Made by a program: the position numbers and the translations under genes
NCBI RefSeq assembly: GCF_047495875.1
Contig: NC_092485.1
Location: 6,024,890-6,088,889 of the forward strand
From: Pithys albifrons albifrons
Taxonomy: Eukaryota > Chordata > Aves > Passeriformes > Thamnophilidae
Reading direction: 5' to 3'
DNA: 64,000 bases
Notes under the pieces: model-generated
What the model saw: only the letters and a program-made list of their open reading frames with translations
Database searches by the model: none
What the model was told of the DNA's origin: nothing
Part shown: piece after piece, positions 23,625 through 35,160 of the stretch
How the letters are laid out: every line of letters starts with the position of its first letter
Position numbering within the stretch: position 1 is the stretch's first letter

Positions 23625-26213
23625 ATGGCCACCCACTGCTCCAAGGATCAGGAGGAGCGAGTGCGTAGGGAATGGGTGACGGGGGTGTTGCTGTGGCTCG
23701 TCTGCGCAGAGGCCTCCCCGTTAGCGCAGCTCCAACAGCCGGGCAGCTCTGGGGAGCAAAGGGGGCGCTTGGGCTGCATTTCATGTGCTTTTGTACTTCT
23801 GTCAGTGCTGTAAATGCTGCACAACAGCCCAGAGCTCCCCTGCCTGCCTGCACAGCCCTGCGGCTGCTCTGGGGGAAAGCTGGGCTGGGAGGGAATGCTG
23901 CAAGTGTGTAAATACACCTTGGGCAGGGTGTGTTGTATACAGCAGTATCTGTATAATTTATAGTCTGCAGAGAACTGAGTTTTCTGAGAATCCAAATGTG
24001 GGAATGACACCCAGCACTGACACGCTGGTGGTGCTGGGGTGTGCTCTAATCCAGCTGTGCTGTCTTACCACATGCTTGGCCTTTTAAGCTTTGATTTTGT
24101 AAAATTAACTGCTGGCCTGGCACGTGATGCTCATAAACAATCTTGTAGTAAAGATGATAGTAGTGGGTTGGTAATTCTGTGTATGGGGGGTTGTAATTCT
24201 GGGAGGGCTGGGGGTGTAATTCCATGTGTGGGGCTTGTAATACTGTTGAGTCTAAAACTCTGTGTGGGGTTTGTAATCCATGCCAGATCATCTGCTTGTG
24301 AAGGGCATCTCAAAGCCTCACCCTCTCTGGATATTAGAAGGAAATTCTTTGCAGAGAGTGGTCAGGCATTGGAATGGGCTGCCCAGAGAGGGGGTGGGTT
24401 CTCTCCTCTCTCCCAGCCCAGTCCACTCTATGATTCTGTGATTCTTTGCTCTCCTGGCTGGGCACCCTCTTGTGCCCCGTGTGCCCGCCCTGCTGGGAGC
24501 TTCTGGTGAGGAAGAGGTTAATGCCAGCGCTGCTGCTCCCCCATCTCCCAGCGCTGGAGCTTCACCCCCAGCAGCGCGATGCGGGCAGTGGTGGGACAGG
24601 GGATGTGGTGCCACATTGTCGGGGCTGTCCCCCCGGGCTCTGCCGCCTCCAGATGACCAGCCTGAATCCAAACTCCAGATGCGCAGCTTGTTTTACATCC
24701 CAGGCAAGTTTAGGGCCAGGAGCCCCAGGGTCAGGCGGTCTGTGCTGTTGCCGTTGCAGCTGCGGGAGGTGAAGGGGGACCTGTTCTCGTGCCCCGGCTC
24801 GGCGGCGCTGGCGCACTGTATCAGCGAGGACTGCCGCATGGGCGCCGGCATCGCCGTGCTCTTCAAGAGGAAGTTCGGCGGCGTGCAGGAGCTGCTGGAC
24901 CAGCGTGAGTGGGGCCGCGGGAGCCGCAGGGGAGCCCTCGCCAGGCAGGGAGCCCCGGGGGAATGTGGCTGTTTTGAATTCTAACCCCTCGATCTGTGCA
25001 CTTTAGAGAAGAAGACGGGGGAGGTGGCCGTGCTGCAGAGAGACGAGCGGTACATTTACTACCTGGTAAGAGCTGGGGCGTCACTGGGCACCTCCCCGCA
25101 GATAAACTGTAATGGCTGATGTCATGAAGGCTTTAAAATCTGTGGGGTTTTTGGTCATGTTTGTGGAACCACAGAATGGTTTGCATTGGAAGAGACCTTA
25201 AAGCCCATCCAGTGCCACCCCCTACCATGGGCAGGGACACTTTGCACCAGCCCAGGTTGCTCCAAGCCCCATCCAGCCTGGCCTGGGACACTTCAGGGAT
25301 GGGGTAGCTCCAGTTCCCCTGAACAACCTGTGAATTTTTTCCCACTATCCCATCCAACCCTCCTTCTGTCAGTGTGAAACCATTCCCCCTCGTCCTGTCC
25401 CTCCAGGCCCTTGTAAAATTCTTTCTCCATCTTTTTACTGGGTTTCCTTCAGGAGTTTCTGCAGTGTTTGTCCCAACCACAGGTGTTCAGTGTGTTACTC
25501 AGACACTGCTGGTCGAGGAGCAGCCAGGCTGTTCCTGTGCTTAGACATTGACCCCTTACATGGGTAGAACCTGCTGCTAAATCAGAGTATTTTAAGCTGT
25601 GAACAAACTGCTTTGTTCAAGTCTTCCCACAGTGGTGAGTCTGGGGGGGATGCTTTGGAATGCCATGGAATGTGTTTATAACAGACAGCAGTTTGCAGTG
25701 GTCCTGCCAGAGGCACAACTGACCTTTTACATGTTGACCCAGATCACAAAGCAGAAGGTTTCTCACAAACCAACCTACGACAACATGCGGAAGAGTTTGG
25801 AGGCCATGAAAGCCCATTGTCTGCACAATGGGGTGACAGACATCGCCATGCCCAGGTGAGCTTGGCACTGCCCAGGGCCATGAAAGCCCATTGTCTGCAC
25901 AATGGGGTCACAGACATCGCCATGCCCAGGTGAGCTTGGCATTGCCCAGGGCACTTCAGTGACCACAAAACAAAGTTGTTTCCTTATTCCCACTGTGTTC
26001 TGGTGGTTTATGGGAAGCTGAGTTCAGGCTACTTCAAACTGCAGCTGCTCCAAGGGCTGGTTTGGAACAGCATGAGGCCATTCCAGCTCTTTGGATGTCT
26101 TATCTTCCAGGATTGGATGTGGACTCGATGGCCTGAAGTGGGAAAAAGTTTCAGCAATCCTTGGTGAGGTGTTTGAGAACACGGACATCAAGATCACGGT
26201 TTACAGCCTGTGA
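23625..26213 (+). CDS. OARD1: ADP-ribose glycohydrolase OARD1 (TARG1), short form
   Basis: Five coding exons join in phase: 23625–23660, 24760–24904, 25007–25065, 25743–25855 and 26111–26213 (TGA). The product is 151 residues; human OARD1 has 152. It is a single macrodomain that removes ADP-ribose from modified glutamate or aspartate and deacylates O-acetyl-ADP-ribose. VKGDLF (16–21) and [13 protein letters not shown] (residues 32–44) form the nucleotide-binding part. The catalytic Lys in the ITK segment (about residue 83, human Lys84) and Asp in GCGLD (about 124, human Asp125) are present, so the enzyme should be active. The N-terminal 12 residues diverge from human. Exon 2 begins at 23590 after ctttgcag. 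The intron after exon 25743–25855 starts with a tandem copy of the exon end. An upstream in-frame ATG would give a longer form, annotated separately. Confidence 0.96.
24321..24447 (+). mobile_element. CR1 LINE 3' fragment in OARD1 intron
   Basis: 'ggatattagaaggaaattct' then ttgcagagagtggtcaggcattgg and a terminal 'ctatgattctgtgattc' match CR1. The middle of the usual 3' region is deleted. Confidence 0.85.
25163..25465 (-). mobile_element. CR1 LINE 3' fragment in OARD1 intron
   Basis: Reverse orientation: 'accacagaatggtttgcatt', then gaagagaccttaaagccca, ccatgggcagggaca and aggttgctccaagcc. This is one of the longer copies in the window. Confidence 0.9.
25803..25950 (+). repeat. 74-bp tandem duplication of the OARD1 exon-5 end and donor
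   Basis: The segment 25803–25876 (last part of exon 5, donor gtgagc and the first intron bases) is followed directly by a second copy, 25877–25950, with only a couple of substitutions (gtgaca/gtcaca, gcactg/gcattg). Use of the second donor at 25930 would read through AGG TGA and stop at once, so the first donor must be the productive one. Confidence 0.95.
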
Positions 26214-26704
26214 GCAGAAGAGCCAAAGAGCCCCTTTTCCCCATTTTCAGGGGTGGAACCTGAGAACTGGAGAGGGGGGACCTGCCTGGGCGAGCACGTT
26301 CTGCGTCCGGGTGTCGCTCACTCAGTGACAGACAGAGCCTTTGGGCAGCAACAAGTTCCAGAGAAGTTAATCTGGGTGTTAATTAGAAGGCGGCAGCGGT
26401 GAGCCCTCAGGGCGTTCCCAGTCTGTCCCAGCAGCCACCAGGTGTCAGTGGGGCTCCACGCAGCTCCTGCTGCTCCTGGGAGCGAAGCGGGGCCGCTGCC
26501 GCTGGGGGTCGTTTGGATTCTCGTTCGGGTTGATGCTGAGTAGCTGCCACAGGGAGCCCCGGCACTTGCGTTCGTTTGGCCATGTCCTACCTGGCACTCT
26601 TTCACTTCACGTGTTACTACAGGTGTAACGGTTTAACTTCTCCCTTCTAGCCACAAGTAGGGTTTGATGATGATGTGCTCACTCAGGATCATGCTGTGAT
26701 GTTA

Positions 26705-26710
26705 AATAAA
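26705..26710 (+). terminator. OARD1 polyadenylation signal
   Basis: AATAAA lies about 490 bases after the OARD1 stop. Further AATAAA hexamers at about 27717 and 27818 could serve longer transcripts. Confidence 0.65.
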
Positions 26711-28560
26711 CAGTGCCCTGCTGTTGAATCAGAGCTCATCCCTGTGGCTGTTCTGGGGGAAGGCTGGGCTTGGAGGGAATGCTGGGTGTGTGTTTGATTC
26801 AGTACATTCTGCTGAGCTGAGTTTGCTGAGAACCTGAATGTGACAGTGACTCATGTGCTCTGAAAAACTCAGAGTGGAGTTTAAAGTTGGATTTTTACAT
26901 TTGTCTTGTTTACTGCAGTTGCAGTTCAGGTGTTAGATGTAGGTTGGAGTTTATGACCCATAACAGAAGCAAATGAGGAACACCTGGTTCATCAGATTGT
27001 TGCAAAGCACCTGATTGGGCAAAGTTTGGTTCCAGAACTGAGGGACTGTCACAGACTCTGTTTCCTTTGTGTTTGGTTCCCCACCCTCCCACAATAACGA
27101 ATCTTTTTGACTTCTCATACTGAATGCCCAGTAAAGTGCCAGCTGTGCTGAATGAACATAAAAATGAATATAACAGTTGGGAAGTTGGTGGCAGAACAGG
27201 GTTCCTGATTGGATTTCCCTGGGAATGGAGTGTGTGGAGCATTCTCTGGTCTCAGCACCAGGGATCAGTCAGTTCTGTGGCCTCCTTTGCTGATGCAAAT
27301 CCTGTTTGTGTCTAAGAACTCCTTGTCCTTATTCTCCCTGCTCCCCACCCATCCTTTGTAAACTGGTGTTTGGTGGGGAGTTGCTGTGGCTGAAAGCCCA
27401 GCTGGGAAAAGTAAAGTTGGACAAACTGACACTTAGAGCATTGAGCTGCTCTGAGCAGACCAGGCTGCTCACAGATTTACTCCTACCCTTACTTGTGTCT
27501 GGTTTTATATTGTAGTGACAAAGTTCCTTAGCTGGTGGCATCCCTGGAGCCTGCTTGGGCTGGGCCTTGTTTTACTGGAAGGTGATCCTGGTCTCCAGTG
27601 CTTTGTGTACTCTGGAAATTTTTTAACATACAGTTCTCCCTTCTCAGCTACGAAATATTCCCTGGGATGTCCCACTTGTCAGGTTCAATTCAGGACTTCT
27701 TGCAAGTAGAGAAGGAATAAACAGTGCTTTGCCTTTTGCAGTGACTTTATTTCACTTTGCTTTTCCCAGTTTTGTATCCCAAATTGTATAAGGGGAGGAT
27801 GTGTTTGTTGTGTTTGAAATAAAGTTCTTGGGCTCCATCACAATTTAAAATAATCTGTTGGCCCTGAATTCAATCACAGCTCTGACTATTGAGAGGAACA
27901 GAGGGAAACCTCTTTCTCACCTTAGATCCCTTTTTTCCCCATTTATGAAGTATGGACTTTCTAATGCATTTATCTAACCAGCAGCTTTGTTCTAAGATCT
28001 TTTCCCATGAAGTATTCCCAGAAGGTGATTCCACAAGCATGTCCTGTAGGTTGCTGCCATCCCTTTCACCACAGCATGATTTGGTTGGGGCAGGGAGGGG
28101 GAGGAGCAAAATACACCCAAAAAATCCCAAACACCAAAGGTCTGTGTTGTGTATGTGTTCACAGTCCCACAGGGCCTTGTCTTCCAGAGGTTGGTTCTCC
28201 ATCCTGCTGGAACCAAAGCTTTGGGAAGTGGGAGTGTCCCAGGTGTCCAGGTCTGTCACTTCTCTTCATAGATCTTGTCTGAGTAGGTCCTGGAGAGGGA
28301 TGAGGAGACACAGTGAGAAACTTTAAATCTTCATGTTTCATAGTTTGATGGGTGACTCTTTGGCACCCCATTAACAAAACAGGGAATTCTGCCATTACAA
28401 TTGTGAGTTCCTTTCATGGTGTTTGTTTATGGGATTGGACTTTGTGGGTGAGGAAAATCAACTTTTCTCTACGTTCCTCTCCCTGTTTCCACCTGTGTCC
28501 TGAATACCATCCATGTGGGGGACAGTGAGGTGTTCCTGTGGCACCTTCTGACCTGGTAAC

Positions 28561-28566
28561 TTTATT
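28561..28566 (-). terminator. APOBEC2 polyadenylation signal
   Basis: TTTATT on plus is AATAAA for the minus strand, about 280 bases beyond the APOBEC2 stop. It fits a short 3' UTR. Confidence 0.6.
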
Positions 28567-28846
28567 CTGGAGCTGTTTACTCTGAGGGAAAACTGAAGCT
28601 CTAAACCCCTCAGGAATCTGCTGGGGGAAGCCCCTGCTGTTTCCAGCCCTGGGAGGGGAAAGTTACTGGCTGGGATGGGTTTCTGTATTCAAGTACAGGT
28701 AAACCCAGCCAGGCACATGTGAGTGACTGGAACTGAACTTGGCTCTGGGTTATTATGGAACAACCTGAGCTCAAGAGAGAGAGTTAATTGAACACAGGGA
28801 GATGAGTGACCACGTGGGACTCCTCACTCACCGACTCACGTGAGCC

Positions 28847-31800
28847 TCAGTGCAGGATCTCAGCCAGCTTTTCCTCGTAGTACTGGAAGTTCTCCTGGAT
28901 GTCCTCCCACGGCACGAACGACTTCACCTCCTCCCCTTCCTCCTGCTCCACAAAGTTCTGCCAGACATACTCAAAGTCTTGAGGCTTCATGATCCTGAGC
29001 TTGCAGCCGGCGGCCTTCATGGCGCGCAGGGCCGCCTGCACCTCGGGCTGCTCCCACATGAAGAGCCGGCCCACCATGATGGTGAGGCGCAGGCCCTGGT
29101 TGTGGCGCAGGGTGTCTGCGATGCGCTCGGCGCAGGCCACGCAGGGGCTGGAGGACACGAACCACGTCACGCTGTAGCGCGTGCCGGGCTCGCAGCGCGG
29201 CAGGATCGTGTTGAAAAAGGCCATCTCGGCGTGCGCCGCCGCGTGCTCGTCCTCCAGGTACCCCCGGCGCGTCGCCGGCTCCTGGCCCGGCGTCTCCACC
29301 ACGTAGCACAGGAAGGTTTTGTTCCTGCCTGAGCTGTATTCCACGTTCCTGAACTGGAACTTGAAAAATATGGCGGGGAGGCGTTCCCTGGGGACAGGGC
29401 AGAGGAGAGAGGGGTCTCAGCGGAGGGGCTGGGGAAGGGTTGGAGCGTTGGGTCAGTGCCTGGGGGGTCTGTGGGTGAGTCGCTGCATCTCCCTCTGTTT
29501 GTCTGTGTATTAAAAGATTTATGCTGTGGCTTTGGTTTACTAAAATATCCAAGATCGAGTCCAGCCTTGCTGTGAAAAGGTGTGCTCTTCCTGCTTTATA
29601 TCCTAAATAATGAGTGGTTCTTTGGCTAATGATTCTTTAATTAATGAGTGAAGCCCAGCTGTGGTGACTGCCATAAGCCACCCATTGCCTCGCTCCAGAG
29701 CAAAGTCTGTAAGGCCACAATAAGTTGTTTTACAGTAACATCATGTATTTAAATACATCAGAGTCACATGGAGTTTCATTCCTGGTTTAACTCTGTGACA
29801 GCAAAGCAGTTACAGCAGTCAGGGGGTTGGGTCTGGGGTTTGATGAGCAGCTGAAGCAGCAGCGACTGCTCCGGGATGGATTGACTTGGAGATGGATTTA
29901 GTCAGCCCTTCCAGATGGATTTTATTGCTTATCTCGGCGTGTGTCTGAGATTACCTGGGCTGTTCACCTCAAACTGTGCTCCCAGCAGCATGGAATAGAC
30001 ATCACTTCAGTAAATAACTTTCCAATAGAGAATACAAACAACTCTAAGGCAGCCCCTTCTAATGCCTGACAACACTTGCCATGAAGAAATCCCTCCTGAT
30101 GTCCAGCTTGACCCTCCCCTGGCTCAGCTTGAGGCTGTTTCATCTCCTCCTGTCCCGTGTTCCCCAGGAACCCACCTGGCTCCACCCTCCTGTCAGGGCG
30201 TTGGAGAGTGAAAATGTCTGTGGAAACGTCTTCTAAAAACTGCTTGCAGGCACTGAACTCTCACGATTTTTAGGGGTTTCTAAATGCTGAAACCTAATTG
30301 AGCAGAGTTTTCCCTGAGTAGCAGCAGTTTGTGACCTGTTAGATGACACTGAGACAAAAGTAGATTGAAACTTCGAGGCAGAACCCTCAGTCTGTGAGAA
30401 TCTCACTGGCCTGGACAAATGATGGGATTGAAGTTGCTGAACTCAGGTGGGCTGAGGGAAAGAGCAGCTGCCCCACCTGATCCTGGCACTGTGTGTTGGG
30501 CAGGAGAGCAGGAGGAGAACTTCTAATGAGGGAATTGAAATGTGGATTATCTGCATGATGCTGTAAATGAGGAAGGGGAACCAAGGAGTTATTCATCCCT
30601 GCTGCAAGGAGCCTCATTTACACCTGGGGGAAGTGTAAATAAATGTGTCAAACATCAGCAAATGCTCCCAGATTGGGATTAGAGTCAACCAGGTCTGTGT
30701 TCAGCCAAATCCTGACCGAGAAGAAAAGTGGGTTAAGATTCTTAAGCAGAGTAATTGGCTTCCCAGTGCTTTTCCTGTAAGCCTCGCTCCTCAGAGCTGC
30801 CTGAGAACTTGGCTGTGAGACAGGAGATGCCCCTAATCCCAGGGCTAAAGCTGAAAGGACACGTAATTGGGCTTAAGTGCTGCCATGGCTGCAATTTGTG
30901 TCTCCTCATCATTCACACCACGGGCTTGATTGGCTGAAAATTTGTAAATCATTAGGAAAATCCACACAGTGATCACAGGCCAAGGCCTGTTCTGAACTCC
31001 CAGTGTCCTGGAAATGAAAGTAAAAATCACTGGGGTTTCTGTACCTCTTCCAGGGATTTCTGCTTTGCCTCCTCACTCTCACCTTTCCAGGGTGGAAAAT
31101 CCTGTCAAATCCTCTAACACTCGTGGCATTTCAACAAATAATTGAATTGCAAGATGGTGCTGAGAAGCCACGATTAGCACAGATCCCTGGGGTTAGCAAG
31201 GAAGTTTGGAGATGCTTCTCAGTTCCTCAGCATTTCTAATTGTAAATTGGGCACTCCAAGGCTGAAAAAACCCTGTGTCCTCAGTGAGATTCATTTTACT
31301 ACGTGTTTTAAGTGTTCAGAAGTTGGGCCAATGGGTTATATCCACAATTTTCTTGGTGCCTTAACTTCACTCCTAGCAGAGGTATTTGCTTTTCTTAAAA
31401 GCCACTGCTTTGCAGAGATTGTTATTTCTGTGAATTTGTGTGACAGAGACCATCCTAAGAAGGGATTTCTTCAGAGCAGATGTATTTTGAGAAGAAAATG
31501 GAGGTGTTTTTCCCCCTTGTACAGGAATGTCACAATTTTGTGACAGTCAGAGGTGCTGTCCTGCCTCACTCATCCTTGTCAGAACACCAGACAAATTTTA
31601 TCTGCAGAATCTTTCTTACCAGTGCCAATGGTAGAGGCAGGAGGATCCCCAGGGGGATTTTAGAGCCTGGCCTGAGTTTTATGTTCCAGCAGCTGGAAGA
31701 AATTGTGGGTTTGGTTTATTTGCTGGGACCTGCCTTGGTGGCTGATAAGGGGAGAATGTCCCAGGGCATCTTGCTGCTACTGCAGTGAGCATTGGGACAC

Positions 31801-32570
31801 TTGGAGAGAGCAGATACTGAGGATTTTCTGTCCTTGCTGAGAGTTCAGCTGCCACCAGATGTCGGTGGTATCTGCCTTTTCCAAGGGCCAGGCTCGCTGG
31901 GCTCCACTGCCTTGAAAATGGCTCGTTTTGGAGCCTTTCTGCAAGCTGGGCTTTTTTTGAAAGTCAGATTCCAGCTGTGGCTGTGGAGCCCTTGAAACTG
32001 TGAACCTTCATGTCTCAGAAATATCTGTCCCTCGGGCCCATCAAGGAAATCAGCCATGGCAGGGGTGTTTTTCCTAATCCACAGGTAGAGAAACTCTCAG
32101 ACAAGAGCCATTGATCACAGCAAGAAATCAATATTTAGCTCCTACCAAGGCCAATCCCTCCATCCCGATACCATCAGCCAGCAATCCCAGGTCTGCCTGC
32201 CCTGGGAGGGAACCAGCACTGCAGACACAGCCAGTTGATTTGTGTGCCTGCCTGGTGTGAATCCACCTTTTACAACTCAGCAGAACTATAAAAAAGAATC
32301 CCACAGTAAATCTTAACCATGTAAGAATATTCAGAAATGCACTGGCAGAAGATGCTGCTGAATTGCCCACCACAAGAGCTGAGGCAGAGCCCTTTGGACA
32401 TCCCCACTTCGCTCCCACCCCTGTGTTTGAAGCCAAACCCCTTACCCTGTCACGATTTCAAATGGTGGCAGATCTTCCCTCTTCACCTTCTTCTTCTTGC
32501 CCTCGCCCTCCTCTGCATTGTCGGGCTCCCCGTTCTGGGCATTGCTGGGCTCCTCCTGCTTCTCTGCCAT
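28847..32570 (-). CDS. APOBEC2: APOBEC2 cytidine deaminase family protein
   Basis: Two coding exons on the minus strand: 32446–32570 (ATG at 32570, donor gtaagg, phase 2) and 28847–29387 (acceptor ccccag, TGA). The product is 221 residues; human has 224. The zinc site is complete: His94 and Glu96 in HAE, and Cys124/Cys127 in SSSPCVAC. The LFMWEQPE-QAAL and CKLRIMKPQDFEYVW segments and the QPWEDIQENF-type C-terminus are highly characteristic. APOBEC2 is expressed mainly in heart and skeletal muscle; catalysis on nucleic acid has not been firmly shown, and roles in muscle differentiation and DNA binding are proposed. The N-terminal 41 residues are acidic and then carry a basic cluster (GKKKKVKRED) not in my recollection of the human protein. 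A pyrimidine-rich ccag just upstream of the ATG may be an acceptor from a 5' UTR exon. Confidence 0.97.
30050..30180 (-). mobile_element. CR1 LINE fragment in APOBEC2 intron
   Basis: 'catgaagaaatccctcctga' then tgtccagcttgaccctcccctggctcagcttgaggc is the reverse complement of a CR1 3' region. Confidence 0.8.
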
Positions 32571-32687
32571 CTTCTCCAGTGCAGTGGGATTGAGTTATGG
32601 CCACTGGAAGAAAGAAAGAGCAATTTCTGAGAGCTCTGGGAGCACAGGGAGGAGGGAAAACAGAGCCAGGAGTTCCTGCCCCAGGCA

Positions 32688-32710
32688 CAGTTGTCAGGAA
32701 CTAAATATGG
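32688..32710 (-). promoter_or_regulatory. E-box and CArG/MEF2-like motif upstream of APOBEC2
   Basis: CAGTTG (32688–32693) is an E-box that could bind myogenic bHLH factors. ctaaatatgg (32701–32710) is one base from a CArG box and close to a MEF2 site. Both lie within 150 bases of the APOBEC2 ATG, which suits a muscle gene. The motifs are short and unproven. Confidence 0.25.
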
Positions 32711-34949
32711 AACAAAGCAGCAGCGACAGGGGCTGGCTGGGGTAGGGTGACCCAGGGCTCTCGAGTGTCACCTCCTTCCTTGCTTTCTGGAGATCCTTTC
32801 AACAATCCCTCCTGCTCCCCTTTTAATTTCAAATTAAGTGACAACTTCGCTGTGGGCGGGATAAGCAATGGGTGGGGAATCCTGGAAGCACAAGTGAGTA
32901 TTTATCCATTCCTGTGACAGACACCTGGCACAGGGAGAGCTGGAGCTTCTCCACCTCCTTCCTCTGCCAGTTGATCCTCTTGCTGACCTTGAAGGACCAC
33001 TGGTTTGGCTCAGGCAAGAGGGGAAGGGGTCAGAGTCGTTTGGTTTGCTGAAAAATCTCTAGTTCTGGTGGATTAGACCTCCTGGAGCATCCCGGCAGCA
33101 GCGCCCAGGGGAGCCTGTGGTTCCTCCCACCCTGCCCAGGGGAACCTGTGGAGCTGTTCCACAGGAGCTGCACAGGGTGAAATCCCATTGCTGGAGCCAG
33201 TGGCAGATCCTGCTGCTGTGACTGCAAGCCAGAACCTTCTTCCAGATATGTGGAAGTCAGATGGGAACTCACAGTGGGCAGCAGTTTTGGTTCTGGCCCT
33301 TGTTCTGTGCTTTTCCTCCCCTTTGCCTGATCTCTGATAAGTTCCCAGTGTCCTGGGATATCTCTGGGCTCTGGGGAGTGGTTCTCTTTCCTTTCTTTTT
33401 CTTCAAGATTATAAGAAATTCTTCCAGTTTCTCACTCTGAATTTCAATCATTTAAACTTAGTATTAATCCCACGTGAGCCAAGCCCAAGAAAAACCTGGG
33501 CAAGGTTTCTCTGCACTTAACTCTGAACCCATCACCATCAAGATTTGGATTAGTATGAATATTCAGCTGTATTTGATTGAATATTCAGTCAGTTCTTAGT
33601 GGAAAACCCGGTCCTGGTTTGAGGAGGATAAACTGTATTCCACAGAAATCAAATAGGTGGGAATATCTGCTTCAGGGCAAAGTCAGCCTTTGTGATCCTG
33701 TTACAGTCAGCTTTCTAGAGGCTTTGGAGGAGCCTGCACTATCACAAAGTGGAGGCAATTGATGCCATTGGGCACATCATTTATTATAATAGAAAATTAA
33801 TAATTACAATAGATAATTTATAATGTAGAATAAATTATTGTAATAGACCATTAATTCTGGCTACCATCTCCAGCTCCCTTGCTAACAGCCTGCCTTTCTG
33901 TGCTGAATGTCCTTTGGAGCTTTTCCTCAGTGCCATCACTAATGCAGTTTTGGGGACAGAGACCCCCTTTCCCCTCTCTTTGCTGGTGATGAGGGTTGTT
34001 TATGTGGTGACTGACAGAGCACAGGGAGTTCTGTGACAACAGTTCCACCAAGGACTTGACAAGTTCCAAGACATCCTATCCATGGAACATATATTTTTCA
34101 TGGTGCAGAGTTTTATTTATTTTTAAGCTTCAAATACTTTCCTGGAGGGCAGGTGTAGTGTTTTGCCTCCTGCGTGGTAACTACGCTCAGATTCCAGCTC
34201 TGCTGTCCTGTTACTGTCACCTCTGACATTTCAGGCGGTGCCTTTGGGGAGGGAAATCCTCTCTCAATGAGTGACAGCTTGTTTCCTTCTAACCCCCATG
34301 CTCTAAAGCAGCATTCCAGCCCCTCTTCAGTCCCTCTGACCCACTTCTCTTTATTTTTGGAAGCTCTTGATGGCTGTGGCCCATCTTTCCTGCAGCCTTT
34401 AGCTCTCCCCAGCCTGACCCCTCCCCAGCGTTCGGTGCTGAGCTCTAATCTAATCTGGGGAATGTGGCACCAAGACTGTCCCTCTCTGCAGCCCTTCCCC
34501 AGCTGCTGCCCAGCTCCTTGTAGGGCAGTGCCTGGGACAGCCACGATCCTGCCCCCTGCAGCGTCTGCCTGTGCCAAAAATATAAAAGGGCACCCCGAGC
34601 CCCTGTCAATCCTGCAGGGGAGCCGTGGGATGGACGAGGGCTTTGATCAGTTCTGCTGGGGGTTCTGCAGTGCCCCAGCTCCCCTGACATGTGCATGTGT
34701 GTACCAGGCTCCCTGAGCTTGGGATTAGTGGCTGAGGCCAGCGAGGGAAGGGTTTTTCCATCAGCTTGTTCTGAGCAAGACTGAGGGCAGAGGGTGCCAA
34801 GAGGGGCCAGGGCTCACGGAGGGGCCTCCCAGCAGACTCAGGTTACCTCCAATTATACACTGGCCAGCAGCATTTTTATCAAGGTGTCTCTCCACCTGTC
34901 CCACTCCCCAGTGATTTATTATTTTGTTTCATTTGCTCTGGGTTTGTTG

Positions 34950-35160
34950 GTAGAATCACAGAACCAATGAGGTTGGAAAATCCCTCCAGGACTGAGTCCA
35001 AGCTGTGCACCATCCCCACCTTGTCCCCCAGCCCAGAGCACTCAGTGCCATGGACAGTCATTCCTCGGACACCTCCAGGGACGGGGACTCCACCACTTCC
35101 AAAGGCCTTGCCAGGAAAAGGTGGCTTTTATGGCCTTCTGGGGCCGGTGGAAGGTTTTTG
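34950..35160 (-). mobile_element. CR1 LINE 3' fragment
   Basis: 'tagaatcacagaaccaatga' then ggttggaaaatccctccaggac, and ggacacctccagggacggggactcc. This CR1 subtype carries the 'caccatccccaccttgt' block. Confidence 0.85.

Noticed and set aside
21837..23644. Long minus frames rich in HTPWRFCPTHHG and plus frames rich in WVRQNRHV
   Set aside because: Translations of the 23-bp promoter array. Open because the CpG island lacks stops; no domain and no splice logic.
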